This document shows positions 1-8,420 of a stretch of 64,000 bases of DNA, one piece after another. Position 1 is the first letter of the stretch. Every line of letters starts with the position of its first letter. The stretch comes from Pseudonocardia asaccharolytica DSM 44247 = NBRC 16224. Its GTDB lineage: Bacteria; Actinomycetota; Actinomycetes; Mycobacteriales; Pseudonocardiaceae. The notes below the pieces were generated by a model. That model was not told the DNA's origin, did not search any database, and saw nothing but the letters and a program-made list of their open reading frames with translations. Both the position numbers and the translations under genes were made by a program. The DNA is taken from positions 62,001 to 126,000 of the forward strand of contig NZ_AUII01000009.1 in NCBI RefSeq assembly GCF_000423625.1. Direction: 5' to 3'.

Positions 1-62
1 CACGCCTGCTGCGCACCGGCCATCCCTATCACGCGGCCCGGGACGGCGGCAGGATAGGCGGC

Positions 63-506
63 ATGGCTACCGTCACCGCTACCGCGGAGCGCACGATCGG
101 CGCTCCCGTCGACCGGGTGCGCGCCGCCGTGGCCGACTACCGGACCACCCGCCCGTCGATCCTCACCGGGCACTACCGCGACTACGCCGTGCGCAGCGGC
201 GGCCTCGGCGCCGGGACCGATGCGGAGTGGAAGCTCGCCGCCACCCCGAGGCGGGTGCGCGACGTGCATGTGGAGGTCACCCAGCCCACCCCGGGACAGC
301 TCATCGAGCGGGACATGAACTCCAGCATGGTCACGACCTGGACGGTGAACCCGGTCGGCGCCGACTCCAGCTCGGTCACCATCACGACGAGCTGGCAGGG
401 CGCGGGCGGGATCAGCGGGTTCTTCGAGAAGACCTTCGCGCCGAAGGGGCTCAAGCGGATCTACGACACGGTGCTGGCGAACCTCGACCACGCCGTGCGG
501 AGCTGA
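63..506 (+). CDS. SRPBCC family (START-like) protein
   Basis: A 147-residue protein of the length and pattern of SRPBCC/polyketide-cyclase-like proteins: an N-terminal beta strand (TVTATAERTIGAPVDRV), an alternating strand region in the middle and a C-terminal amphipathic helix (LKRIYDTVLANLDHAV). These helix-grip folds bind hydrophobic ligands or catalyse cyclisation or dehydration; the ligand cannot be read here. There is no signal peptide, so it is probably cytosolic. It ends 6 bp before the downstream sugar kinase, so the two are likely co-transcribed, although no functional link is evident. ATG start. Confidence 0.75.
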   Translation: MATVTATAERTIGAPVDRVRAAVADYRTTRPSILTGHYRDYAVRSGGLGAGTDAEWKLAATPRRVRDVHVEVTQPTPGQLIERDMNSSMVTTWTVNPVGADSSSVTITTSWQGAGGISGFFEKTFAPKGLKRIYDTVLANLDHAVRS

Positions 507-512
507 CCGGCG

Positions 513-1499
513 TTGCGGCCGGGGATCGTCGCGGTCGCCGGCGAGGCGCTGGTCGATATCGTGCCCGCCCCGGTCGGCGGGTACTTCGAGCTCGCCCCCG
601 GCGGCAGTCCGGCCAACGTCGCCGTGGGGCTGGCCCGGCTCGGCGTCCCGACCCGGATGCTCGCCCGGCTGGCCGCCGACCCGCTCGGCGAGCGGCTGCG
701 TACCCATCTCGCGGCGAACAGCGTCGACCTCACCCATGCCGTCGCGGCGACCGAGCCGACGTCGCTCGCGCTGGTCTCGGTGGACGCCGACGGCGTCGCG
801 AGCTACGACTTCCGCATCGACGGCACCGCCGACTGGCAGTGGTCGCCCGGCGAGCTCGCCGGCGCCCTCGACCCCGGGCCCGCGGGCCCCGTCGTCGCGG
901 TGCACTCCGGCTCGCTGGCGTTGACGACCCCGCCCGGGGCCGCCGTGCTGCGCGAGCTGCTCGCCGCGGCCGCGGCCGCGGCGACGATCAGCTACGACCC
1001 GAACTGTCGGCCGCCGCTGATGGGTGATCCCGGCCGCGTCCGGGCCGGGGTGGCGGAGCTGTTGGCGACCGCTGACGTCGTCAAGGTCAGCGCGGAGGAC
1101 CTGGTGTGGCTGCTGCCCGGCCGTGCTCCCGCGGACGTGCTCGACGACTGGCTCGGCCGCGGTCCCGCCCTGGTCGCCATCACGCTCGGCGGAGACGGCG
1201 TCCTCGCGGGCACCGCATCCGGGCTGCGCGCCCGGCGGCCGGGCCGCGGCGTCGCCGTGGTCGACACCGTCGGCGCCGGCGACAGCTTCTCCGCGGCGCT
1301 GCTCGCCGGACTGCACCGCCGGGGTCTGCTGGGCGCCGCCAACCGGGCCGCCCTGCGCGCGATCGACGCGACGAGCCTGGACGACGTGCTCGACGACGCC
1401 GTCGCCGCCGCGGCGATCACCTGCTCGCGGCGCGGGGCGGACCCACCCACGGCCGGCGAGCTGGCAGGCCGGTGGCAGGCCGCGCGGCGAGGGTCGTGA
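513..1499 (+). CDS. PfkB-family carbohydrate kinase (fructokinase-like)
   Basis: 328 residues with both PfkB signatures. The N-terminal sugar-binding motif is GGSPANVAVGLARLG (about residues 30-44). The C-terminal ATP/anion-hole motif is DTVGAGDSFSAALLAGL (about 251-267), whose GAGD aspartate is the expected catalytic base. The family phosphorylates fructose, ribose, 2-keto-3-deoxygluconate or nucleosides; the residues seen do not fix the substrate, though the arrangement is most like bacterial fructokinases. The only workable start at the conserved N-terminus is TTG, 6 bp after the upstream stop. It is convergent with the GH16 gene. Confidence 0.85.
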   Translation: MRPGIVAVAGEALVDIVPAPVGGYFELAPGGSPANVAVGLARLGVPTRMLARLAADPLGERLRTHLAANSVDLTHAVAATEPTSLALVSVDADGVASYDFRIDGTADWQWSPGELAGALDPGPAGPVVAVHSGSLALTTPPGAAVLRELLAAAAAAATISYDPNCRPPLMGDPGRVRAGVAELLATADVVKVSAEDLVWLLPGRAPADVLDDWLGRGPALVAITLGGDGVLAGTASGLRARRPGRGVAVVDTVGAGDSFSAALLAGLHRRGLLGAANRAALRAIDATSLDDVLDDAVAAAAITCSRRGADPPTAGELAGRWQAARRGS

Positions 1500-1548
1500 G
1501 CGGCGGCGAACGGCCCCAGATCGATTCGCCCGCCGCCGCCCACGAGAT

Positions 1549-2394
1549 CTAGCCGAGCCGGCGCGGGGCGCGCTCGGGGTAGTCGCGCGGCTGACCGGTG
1601 GCCGGGTCGCCGGGAGCCAGCGACAGTTCCGCGGGCTCGCTCTCGGGCAGTGCCCACTGCTTGGCCCAGTCGAGATGCATCGCGGCGTCCCCGGCCGCGG
1701 GCGGGAAGTAGTCCAGCTGCATGGTCATGTTCATCGGTCGCGGCGGGAAGTGGTCGGTGTCGGTGTTCGTGTACCACGGCTCGCCGTTCACGTAGGCCGT
1801 CATCCGCTCCGGCGTCCACTCCAGCGCATACGCCGACCATTGGGTGGAGTCGTGCCGCACCGACCCGTAGTCCTGCTGGTTGTCCGTCCCGTAGTGCAGG
1901 AAGAAGCTGGTCTCCTGGCGGTCGTCGGACATGATCTCCATCCAGTCGATCTCACCGCCGACCGGGAAGTCCTCCGCCACCGGCCACAGCAGAAGCAGTG
2001 CGTTGAACCCGCCGTGTGCGGGGTCGGAGCGGACACACGCCTCCCAGCGGCCGAAGCGCTGCCCCGGATGCCAGCTCATCGCCCCGGTCGTCCCGTCGAC
2101 GGTGCCGCGGATGGTCGCGACGCCGGCGCTCACCGTGATGGCGTCCGGGGTGCGGACGCCCTGCTTGTTGTGCCCCGGCTCGGGACCGTAGGCGTGCCAG
2201 TCGGGGGGCAGCGCACCGTCCTGCTCGAAATGCGAGGCCCGGGTCGGTTCGCCCCAGCCGTAGCGGTCGGCCGCGGTGACGGTGCACTGCGACGACGGGA
2301 CGGCGGGTTCTGGCTGCTCCGAGTCCGGTACCGCACACGCCAACAGGGCGAACCCGCTGAGCACCGCGACCAGTACCCGCCGGGTATCCGACAT
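1549..2394 (-). CDS. Secreted GH16-family glycoside hydrolase (lipoprotein)
   Basis: A 281-residue exported protein. From the chosen ATG it has a short basic N-terminus, a hydrophobic segment and a lipobox ending LLAC, so it is probably lipid-anchored after signal peptidase II cleavage. The catalytic signature GEIDWMEIMSDD fits the GH16 pattern E-x-D-x-(x)-E, giving a nucleophile and an acid/base glutamate. Aromatic-rich strands before and after fit the GH16 jelly roll. GH16 enzymes cut beta-1,3/1,4-glucans, galactans or related polymers; the specificity is not readable here. An upstream in-frame ATG at 2448 would put 18 extra residues before the signal peptide and is rejected. Confidence 0.85.
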   Translation of the reverse strand: MSDTRRVLVAVLSGFALLACAVPDSEQPEPAVPSSQCTVTAADRYGWGEPTRASHFEQDGALPPDWHAYGPEPGHNKQGVRTPDAITVSAGVATIRGTVDGTTGAMSWHPGQRFGRWEACVRSDPAHGGFNALLLLWPVAEDFPVGGEIDWMEIMSDDRQETSFFLHYGTDNQQDYGSVRHDSTQWSAYALEWTPERMTAYVNGEPWYTNTDTDHFPPRPMNMTMQLDYFPPAAGDAAMHLDWAKQWALPESEPAELSLAPGDPATGQPRDYPERAPRRLG

Positions 2395-2615
2395 GCGCAC
2401 CACTGCCCCCCTCCTGTCACATCTGCCCCACCAGCCTCCACATTCCACCGCGGATCGTGATCGGAACGGAGCGAATCCACCCGCAAGAGTGGCATCCGGG
2501 CGCCGTCGATGGCCACTGTCCGTGAAGAATTACTCACACGCGGTAGTGGATGCCGCGAGCACCCACGCCCGCCTGGCCCGACGGCAGCGGGATCCTCGGC
2601 GGTCGCTGCCACGAT

Positions 2616-3029
2616 GTGCGGGTGGTGATCGTCCGATACCGGTACCGCGTCTATCCCACCCGGGGGCAGGCGCGGGCGTTCGGGTGCGCCCGGGTGGTCT
2701 ACAACGACGCGATCGGCGAGGTCATTGAGAACCCGCGGTATCTACGGTCGCGACGGCGGCTCGCCCGCGCCCAGCGAGCGTTGGTGCGGAAGCAGAAGGG
2801 TTCGGCGAACCGCCGCAAGGCGGTCCGTCTTTCGGTCCGGTCATGGACCCGTCCGCCCTGCGGCACCGCATACGATCGCGACCTGAATGCCGCCCGCAAC
2901 ATCCTGGCCGGGGGTCGCCGGGTGGCCGCCGGGCCGGCGGAGACGGCAAACGCCTGTGGAGGCGACGTCAGACCGGAGCCCGCTCCGGCGGTTGCCCGCG
3001 AAGCGGGAACCCACCGAGGTGCCGCATGA
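2616..3029 (+). pseudogene. Collapsed tnpB (IS200/IS605-type) remnant, still open in frame
   Basis: Three separate blocks of a TnpB protein are joined in one open frame of about 137 codons. First comes the N-terminal RYRYRVYPTRGQ..FGCARVVYNDA block. Next is the helical block after RuvC-I (GEVIENPRYLRSRRRLARAQ...QKGSANRRKA). Last is the C-terminal CGTAYDRDLNAARNI block. The RuvC-I aspartate and RuvC-II glutamate regions and most zinc-ribbon cysteines are missing, so nuclease activity is not expected. The stop overlaps the cupin ATG (ATGA). The element ends are not recognisable. It is either a chance in-frame decay product or a domesticated small protein; decay is favoured. Confidence 0.7.
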
Positions 3030-3520
3030 GCGGCACGGCCGGAGTCCCGGCCGGTTACGGCCGGGAGGAGACCAGGAGACCGCGGCTGGCCATCGAGCTC
3101 GACCTGACGGCGCATCCCGAGGGCGGCTGGTACCGGCGGACGTGGACCTCGCCGATGGTGGTCCAGACCGCATCCGGGCCGCGGCCCAGCGCAACCATGA
3201 TCCTGTACCTGCTCGACGGCGAGTCCCGATGGCACCGGGTCCGCTCGACGGAGTTGTGGTGCTGGCACGGCGGTTCGCCGGTCGCGCTCTGCCTCGGCGG
3301 GGACGGCCCCGTCCCTGCCGACCCCACCACGGTGGTCCTCGGACCGCCCGGACCCGGGGCGCTCCCCCAGCGCCCGGTCCCGCCGAGGCGCTGGCAGGCG
3401 GCCCGGCTCCTCGGTCCGGAACCCGCACTCGTCAGCTGCGTCGTCTCCCCCGGGTTCGACTTCGCGGACTTCGAACTGCTGCCCGGGAAACAGGTGGTAC
3501 CCGACGAACCGGACACGTAG
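3026..3520 (+). CDS. Cupin protein, DUF985 family
   Basis: 164 residues. The opening HPEGGWYRRTW motif and later IYLL-like strand (TMILYLLDGESRWHRV), followed by WCWHGGSPVALCL, are typical of DUF985 cupins, single-domain beta-barrels of unknown enzymatic role. The family's metal-site histidines are partly present (SRWHRVRS, CWHGG). The start is the ATG overlapping the end of the tnpB remnant. No strong ribosome-binding site lies just upstream, so translation may now be coupled to the remnant frame. It lies 10 bp upstream of the DUF1707 gene. Confidence 0.75.
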   Translation: MSGTAGVPAGYGREETRRPRLAIELDLTAHPEGGWYRRTWTSPMVVQTASGPRPSATMILYLLDGESRWHRVRSTELWCWHGGSPVALCLGGDGPVPADPTTVVLGPPGPGALPQRPVPPRRWQAARLLGPEPALVSCVVSPGFDFADFELLPGKQVVPDEPDT

Positions 3521-3530
3521 GGTTGCGTCC

Positions 3531-4079
3531 ATGAGCGTCTCGCCCCAGCCGCCGGAGTCACTCGATCCGCGGCGGCAGACCGCGCAGCAGCAGCTCGAGC
3601 GCGCGGTGGGTGAGGGCAGGCTGACCCTCGACGAGTTCACCGACCGCAGCGCGCTCATCTGGCGGGCCTCAACCCCCGCGGAGATCGACCGGACCGTCGC
3701 CGACCTGCCCGCCGCCGTTGTCGGGCAGACCGCCCCGGCGCGGTCCTGGCTGGTCGGCCTGATCGGTGACATCCGCAGGCGGGGCCGCTGGTCATTGCGC
3801 CGCCGGACGTCGGCGGTGCTGCTCATCGGCGATATCGAGCTCGACCTGCGCGGCGCCGTGATCACCGAAGAGGGCCCGATCGAGATCGACATCTACAGTC
3901 TGATCGGCGATGTCGAGGTGATCGCGCCGGAGGGCGTCGAAGTGGAGCTGGGCGGGTTCACCCTGCTCGGGGACCGCAGGATCGACCTGGCACCGGTCCC
4001 GCGGGTGCCGGGGACGCCGACCGTGCGGGTGCGGATGTTCTCCCTGATCGGCGACGCCAAACTCCGCAGCTCCCGCTGA
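3531..4079 (+). CDS. DUF1707 / LiaF-like C-terminal domain protein
   Basis: 182 residues. The N-terminal half (about residues 10-62) matches the DUF1707 SHOCT-like domain found in many actinobacterial proteins (RRQTAQQQLERAVGEGRLTL, then DRSALIWRASTPAEIDRTVADLP). The C-terminal half contains repeated LIGD turns (LIGDIRR, LIGDIELDL, LIGDVEVIAP, LLGDRRIDL), characteristic of the beta-helical LiaF/VraT C-terminal domain linked to cell-envelope stress responses. There is no obvious transmembrane helix, unlike most LiaF proteins. ATG start. Role is inferred from the family only. Confidence 0.8.
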   Translation: MSVSPQPPESLDPRRQTAQQQLERAVGEGRLTLDEFTDRSALIWRASTPAEIDRTVADLPAAVVGQTAPARSWLVGLIGDIRRRGRWSLRRRTSAVLLIGDIELDLRGAVITEEGPIEIDIYSLIGDVEVIAPEGVEVELGGFTLLGDRRIDLAPVPRVPGTPTVRVRMFSLIGDAKLRSSR

Positions 4080-4087
4080 CCCATCCC

Positions 4088-4136
4088 CGCGAGTCGGGGT
4101 GTTCCGAGCGCGAGTCGCGGTATTTCCGTGACCGAG
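4088..4136 (+). repeat. Dispersed GCGAGTCGCGG-type repeat, copy 1
   Basis: Two units lie head to tail: CGCGAGTCGGGGTGTTCCGAG (first, slightly diverged) and CGCGAGTCGCGGTATTTCCG (second). Similar double units occur at about 5213-5263 (inverted), 6336-6376 (inverted, inside a gene) and 26362-26400. This copy sits in the convergent gap between the DUF1707 gene and the PHP gene, and with the inverted copy at 5213 it brackets the PHP gene. Confidence 0.8.
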
Positions 4137-4147
4137 GCGGGCCGGGC

Positions 4148-5167
4148 TCACCGCCGCTGGGCGAGCAGCCGCTCCACCGGCCAGCTGTTGACGACCCGCC
4201 CCGCCGGCACCCCGCACGCGATCGCACGCGAGACCCCGTGGTCGAGCCAGTCGAGCTGGCCGGGCGCGTGGGCATCGGTGTCGACGGCGAACTCGCAGCC
4301 GGCCTCCACCGCGAGCCGCAGCAGCCGCTTCGGCGGGTCGAGCCGCTCGGGTCGCGAGTTCACCTCCACAGCGACGCCGTGTTCGGCGCACGCGGCGAAC
4401 ACGGCGTCGGCATCGAACTGCGACTCCGGCCGTGTGCGCCTCCCCGTGACCATCCGGCCGGTGCAGTGGCCGAGCACGTCGACGTGTGGGTTCGCGATGG
4501 CCCTGAGCATCCGTTCGGTCATCTCCGCGCGCGGCATCCGCAGCTGCGAATGCACGCTGGCGACGACGAGGTCGAGCTCGGCGAGCAGCTCCTCCTCCTG
4601 GTCGAGGGCGCCGTCGGGGAGGATGTCGACCTCGATGCCGGTCAGCACCCGGAACCCGTCGAGCTCGGCGTTCAGCTCGGTGATCTGCTCGATCTGGGCC
4701 CGCAGCCGCTCGGCCGACAGCCCGTTGGCCACCGTCAGCCGGGGCGAGTGATCGGTGATCACCAGGTACTCGTGGCCCAGCTCGCGGGCGGTCTCGACCA
4801 TCTCGCGCAGCGGCGAACCGCCGTCGGAGGCGTCGGTGTGGGTGTGGCAGTCCCCGCGCAACGCCGCCCGCAGCCCGGCGGCCGCCTCGTCGAGCGGCGT
4901 CCCCTCCGTCGCCTCGAGCCGCCGCAGATAGACCGGCACCTCACCGGCCAGCGACTCCGCCACGCAGCGGGCCGTCACCTCGCCGACGCCGCGCATCTGC
5001 CGCAGCTCGCCCGACTCGACGAGCCGGATGAGCTCGTCGGGCGTTCGGCGGCGCAGCGCCGCAGCGGCGCCCCGGAAGGCGCGGACGCGGTAGGTCGACT
5101 CGTGGGCGCGCTCCAGCAGAAAGGCGATGCGCCGCAGGTCGGCCACCGGGTCGCGAGGGTCGGTCAC
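4148..5167 (-). CDS. PHP-domain phosphoesterase with N-terminal helix-hairpin-helix
   Basis: 339 residues. The N-terminus (about 1-90) is a helical HhH region like the 8-kDa and thumb parts of family X DNA polymerases (RAFRGAAAALRR, GVGEVTARCVAESL). It is followed directly by a PHP domain: CHTHTDASDG supplies the first metal-binding histidines, ITDHSPR the next, with later metal ligands in EVDILPDG, VASVHSQL, LGHCTGR and DTDAHAP. There is no polymerase catalytic palm, so it resembles PolX lacking its polymerase core, a common actinobacterial arrangement. It is probably a metal-dependent phosphoesterase or nuclease. It is flanked by inverted dispersed repeats. Confidence 0.85.
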   Translation of the reverse strand: MTDPRDPVADLRRIAFLLERAHESTYRVRAFRGAAAALRRRTPDELIRLVESGELRQMRGVGEVTARCVAESLAGEVPVYLRRLEATEGTPLDEAAAGLRAALRGDCHTHTDASDGGSPLREMVETARELGHEYLVITDHSPRLTVANGLSAERLRAQIEQITELNAELDGFRVLTGIEVDILPDGALDQEEELLAELDLVVASVHSQLRMPRAEMTERMLRAIANPHVDVLGHCTGRMVTGRRTRPESQFDADAVFAACAEHGVAVEVNSRPERLDPPKRLLRLAVEAGCEFAVDTDAHAPGQLDWLDHGVSRAIACGVPAGRVVNSWPVERLLAQRR

Positions 5168-5212
5168 GACCGCGATCGTGCCACCGCGGCCGTCGGCGAG
5201 CGCGATGCCTCG

Positions 5213-5263
5213 TCGCGGAAGTACCGCGACTCGGCCACGGAAATACCGCGACTCGCGGACGAG
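5213..5263 (-). repeat. Dispersed GCGAGTCGCGG-type repeat, copy 2 (inverted)
   Basis: Read on the minus strand this is CCGCGAGTCGCGGTATTTCC, then a second unit GCCGAGTCGCGGTACTTCCG. It lies between the starting end of the PHP gene and the stop of the malonyl-CoA synthetase gene, inverted relative to the copy at 4088. Confidence 0.8.
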
Positions 5264-6706
5264 TTACAGGCGGCGCTTCTGCACCTTGCCCATGTCGTTG
5301 CGCGGCAACGCCTCGACGAACCGGATCTCCCGCGGGCGCTTGTGCGGGGCGAGCAGCGCGGCGACGTGGTCGATCAGTGTCCGCGCGGTGGGCGGCTCAC
5401 CGGCCGGGACGACGACGGCGACGACGCGCTCGCCGAGATCGTCGTCCGGGACCCCGATCACCGCGGCCTCGGCGACGCCCGGGTACTCCAGCAGCGCGTT
5501 CTCGATCTCCCCGGCCCCGATCTTGTATCCGCCGGACTTGATCAGATCCGATGCCATCCGGCCGACCAGCGCGAGTGACCCGGACAGCGTCCAGCGTCCG
5601 ATGTCACCGGTCGCGAACCAGCCGTCGGGAGTGTGGGCGGCGGCGGTGGCGTCGGGCCGGTTGAGGTAGCCGGAGAACAGGCCGGGGCCGCGCACCTCGA
5701 CCGCGCCCAGCTCGTCGTCGCCCACCGGGGCGTCCGGGTCGGCGGCCAACGGGGCCAGCCGGACCTCGGTTCCGGGGAGCGGGCGCCCGACGGTGCCGGG
5801 CTCGGCCTCGTCGTCGGCCCGGGCCGCGGTGAGGATGAGCGTCTCGGTCAGCCCGTAGCGCTCTCGGACGGCGAGCCCGGTGGCCTTCTCGATCCGCGCG
5901 TGGTCGACGGCGGTCAGCGCCGCCGAACCCGACACCAGCAGGCGGGCGCGCCCGATCGCCGCAGCGGCGTCCGGGTCCGCGGCGAGCTCGTCGGCGAGCC
6001 GGTGGTAATGCGTGGGGACGCCGAACACCATCGTCGCGCCGCTGCTGACCGCGGCGGCGAGGCCGGCGGCGTCGAACCCGCCGAGGTGATGCAGCGAGCC
6101 GCCCCGACGCAGCGGGCCGAGCACCCCGAGCACCAGCCCGTGGACGTGGAACAGCGGCAGCGCGTGGGCGAGCCGGTCGCGGTCGGTCCAGGCCCAGACG
6201 TCGGCGAGCGCGTCGAGGTTGGCCGCGATCGCGGCGCGGGTGTGAACCGCGCCCTTCGGCGGGCCGGTCGTGCCGGAGGTGTAGATGACGAACGCCGGGG
6301 CGTCCGGCGCCGGCTCGTGCGGCGGAGCGCTGCACGACGCCCCGACTCGCTCGCGGAAAAACCCCGGCTCGCGGGAGAGGTGGGTGAGCGGGGCGGGGAG
6401 CTCGGCGTCGGGGGCGGCCAGCACCGTGTCGGGGGCGGCGTCGGAGACGACGTGCTCCAGTTCGCGCTCGCCGATCCTCGGATTGATCGGGACCACGGGC
6501 ACACCGGCCATCAGCGCGGCGACGACCCCAACGGCGGTCGGCAGCGTCGGCGTCGCCCACACCGCGACGCGGGCGCGACCGGCGAGGGCCCCCGCCAGCT
6601 CGGTTGCGGCGGTGGCCAGCTGCGCGTAGGTCAACTCCCCGTCGGGGAAGGTCAGGGCGGGGCGGTCGGACGGGTCGAGCAGGGCTGGGAGAAGCGGCTG
6701 GCTCAC
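5264..6706 (-). CDS. matB: MatB-type malonyl-CoA synthetase (AMP-forming)
   Basis: 480 residues of the ANL adenylate-forming superfamily. The phosphate loop is YTSGTTGPPKGA; PLFHVHGLVLG and the A10-type stretch LIKSGGYKIGAGEIENALLE with the C-terminal lysine motif NDMGKVQKRR are all present. HVHGL together with GGYKIGAGEIE is typical of actinobacterial MatB, which activates malonate or methylmalonate to the CoA thioester. The start is GTG, its bases shared with the stop of the upstream FAD oxidase (GTGA overlap), so the two are translationally coupled. The stretch SREPGFFRERVGAS, just before the adenylation core, is encoded by a dispersed repeat (6336-6376) and looks like an insertion. Confidence 0.85.
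   Translation of the reverse strand: MSQPLLPALLDPSDRPALTFPDGELTYAQLATAATELAGALAGRARVAVWATPTLPTAVGVVAALMAGVPVVPINPRIGERELEHVVSDAAPDTVLAAPDAELPAPLTHLSREPGFFRERVGASCSAPPHEPAPDAPAFVIYTSGTTGPPKGAVHTRAAIAANLDALADVWAWTDRDRLAHALPLFHVHGLVLGVLGPLRRGGSLHHLGGFDAAGLAAAVSSGATMVFGVPTHYHRLADELAADPDAAAAIGRARLLVSGSAALTAVDHARIEKATGLAVRERYGLTETLILTAARADDEAEPGTVGRPLPGTEVRLAPLAADPDAPVGDDELGAVEVRGPGLFSGYLNRPDATAAAHTPDGWFATGDIGRWTLSGSLALVGRMASDLIKSGGYKIGAGEIENALLEYPGVAEAAVIGVPDDDLGERVVAVVVPAGEPPTARTLIDHVAALLAPHKRPREIRFVEALPRNDMGKVQKRRL
6336..6376 (-). repeat. Dispersed repeat copy embedded in the matB reading frame
   Basis: On the minus strand it reads CCCGCGAGCCGGGGTTTTTC, then CGCGAGCGAGTCGGGGC, matching the diverged unit at 4088. 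It contributes about 14 codons in frame to the malonyl-CoA synthetase without a stop. Confidence 0.65.
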
Positions 6707-8163
6707 CCCACTACCTTGCCCGGGTTGAGGATGTCGTGCGGATCCAGGGCCGCCTTGACCGCGCGCTGCAGCGCCAGCACCCCCGGGCCGAGCTCCTTGT
6801 GCATCCCGGCCCGTTTGAGCAGGCCCACGCCGTGCTCGCCGGTGACCGTGCCGCCCAGCGCGATCGCCGCGTCGACGATCTCGTCGAACGCCACCTGGGC
6901 GCGCGCCTTCGCGGCCTGGTCCCGGTGCGGAACGATGATCAACGGATGCAGGTTGCCGTCGCCGGCGTGCGCGACGTTGGCGATGAAGGTGTCGTTGCGG
7001 GCCGAGATCTCCTCGACCCGCTCGAGCATCTCGGCCAGCCGCCCGCGGGGCAGGCACACGTCCTCGGTGAGCAGGGCGTCGCCGCGCTGCTCGAACGCCG
7101 GGTAGGCGAGCCGCCGCGCCTCGAACAACGCCTCGGCCTCGACCGGATCGGTCGACATGATCGCCTCGCTCGCCCCGGCGCCGACGAACGCGGCGTGGAA
7201 CGCCTCGGCCTCCGCGGTCGCGGCAGGCTCGGGCAGGTCGGTCTGCGCGAGCAGCAGCGCGGCCGCGTCCTCGGGCAGCCCGGCGCGGCGCCATTCGTTC
7301 ACCGCGCGCAGGCAGTGCCGGTCGATCAGCTCGAACGCGGCGGGCTGCAGTCCCTGCGCGGTGACCGCGGCGACGGCGGCGCCGCATTCGGCGAGCGTGT
7401 CGAAGAACCCGACGACGGTCCGCGGTGGAGTGGTGCGCAGCGGCCGCAACCGCACGGTGATCTCGGTGATCACGCCGAGGGTGCCCTCGGAGCCGACCAT
7501 CAGCCCGGCCAGGTCGTAGCCCGCCACGCCCTTGGCGGTGCGCCGGCCCAGACGGACCACCTCCCCGGCGGCCGTGACGACCTCGAGCGCGAGCACATAG
7601 TCGCGGGTCACGCCGTACTTCACGCAGCACAGGCCGCCGGCGTTGGTCGCGACGTTGCCGCCGATCGTCGACCACGGGGCGCTCGCCGGGTCCGGCGGGT
7701 ACCACAGCCCGCGCTCGGCGCAGGCCGCGCGCAGATCGTCGTTGACCACGCCTGGCTGTACCACCGCGAGCCGCTCGGCCTCGTTGATCTCGACGATGTC
7801 GCGCATCCGCTCGGTGCACAGCAGTACGCAACCCTCGACGGCGTTGGCGCCGCCGGAGAGCCCCGTGCCGGCCCCGCGGGTGACGACAGGGACCCGGTGC
7901 CGCGCGCAGGCGGCGACGACGGCGGCGACCTCGGTGGTGCCCCGCGGACGGACCACCACGACCGGATGGCCGTGGTCGGCCCATTCGGCCTCGTCGTGCA
8001 CGTAGGGGGCGACGGTGTCGGGATCGGTGAGCAGGCGATCGGCCGGCAGCGCGGCACGCAGCTCGGCGAGCACCGCCTCGGCGGCGGGATCGTGTGGCCC
8101 GGCCTCGGTGAGCGTGGCCTGCGGATGCTGGTCCCCGAACGGTCGGGTGGACGGCGCTGGCAC
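6703..8163 (-). CDS. FAD-linked oxidase, GlcD / D-2-hydroxyacid dehydrogenase family
   Basis: 486 residues with an N-terminal PCMH-type FAD domain: VTRGAGTGLSGGANAVEG (about 94-111), then PDPASAPWSTIGGNVATNAGG, the pyrophosphate-binding signature. The C-terminal FAD-oxidase domain ends VTGEHGVGLLKR..., with the AHAGDGNLHP metal/substrate motif. The family oxidises glycolate, D-lactate or other D-2-hydroxyacids with an FAD cofactor. The gene overlaps matB by 4 bp, so a shared role in small hydroxy- or dicarboxylic-acid use is plausible but inferred. ATG start. Confidence 0.85.
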   Translation of the reverse strand: MPAPSTRPFGDQHPQATLTEAGPHDPAAEAVLAELRAALPADRLLTDPDTVAPYVHDEAEWADHGHPVVVVRPRGTTEVAAVVAACARHRVPVVTRGAGTGLSGGANAVEGCVLLCTERMRDIVEINEAERLAVVQPGVVNDDLRAACAERGLWYPPDPASAPWSTIGGNVATNAGGLCCVKYGVTRDYVLALEVVTAAGEVVRLGRRTAKGVAGYDLAGLMVGSEGTLGVITEITVRLRPLRTTPPRTVVGFFDTLAECGAAVAAVTAQGLQPAAFELIDRHCLRAVNEWRRAGLPEDAAALLLAQTDLPEPAATAEAEAFHAAFVGAGASEAIMSTDPVEAEALFEARRLAYPAFEQRGDALLTEDVCLPRGRLAEMLERVEEISARNDTFIANVAHAGDGNLHPLIIVPHRDQAAKARAQVAFDEIVDAAIALGGTVTGEHGVGLLKRAGMHKELGPGVLALQRAVKAALDPHDILNPGKVVG

Positions 8164-8266
8164 GACGTCAACCTAGCCAATGCGGCCGACACCGCGCTGT
8201 CCACGATCCGCCGCGGCGCCCGTCCAACCCAGTGACCACATCCGCGACCTGCTACGGAGGCCTCAC

Positions 8267-8387
8267 GTGGGTTTCGTCAAGTTCATGACCCGGTCCGGCC
8301 GGACGGCTGCTGCGCATCGTCGTCGGCCTGGTCGCCCCGCTGTTCCGGGCCGATCTCCGCGGGCGCCCGAGGCCGCAGGCCGGCTGA
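8267..8387 (+). pseudogene. Frameshifted DUF2892 (YgaP-like membrane) remnant
   Basis: From a GTG the frame encodes VGFVKFMTRSGR. The natural continuation, GRLLRIVVGLVAPLFRADL, lies in the +1 frame and ends at a stop at 8385-8387. Together these resemble the first half of DUF2892 inner-membrane proteins, which usually begin MGFVKFM...GR..RI..G. A frameshift plus truncation is the simplest reading. Identification rests on a short stretch, so confidence is limited. Confidence 0.4.
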
Positions 8388-8420
8388 CGACCGGTCGGCC
8401 GCGCGGACGGGCGGGCCGCG

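Noticed and set aside
5264-7984. Open minus-strand frame of 906 codons that would fuse the malonyl-CoA synthetase to an upstream arginine-rich stretch
   Set aside because: The upstream part is the shadow of the FAD oxidase in another frame; the real start is the GTG at 6706 overlapping the oxidase stop.
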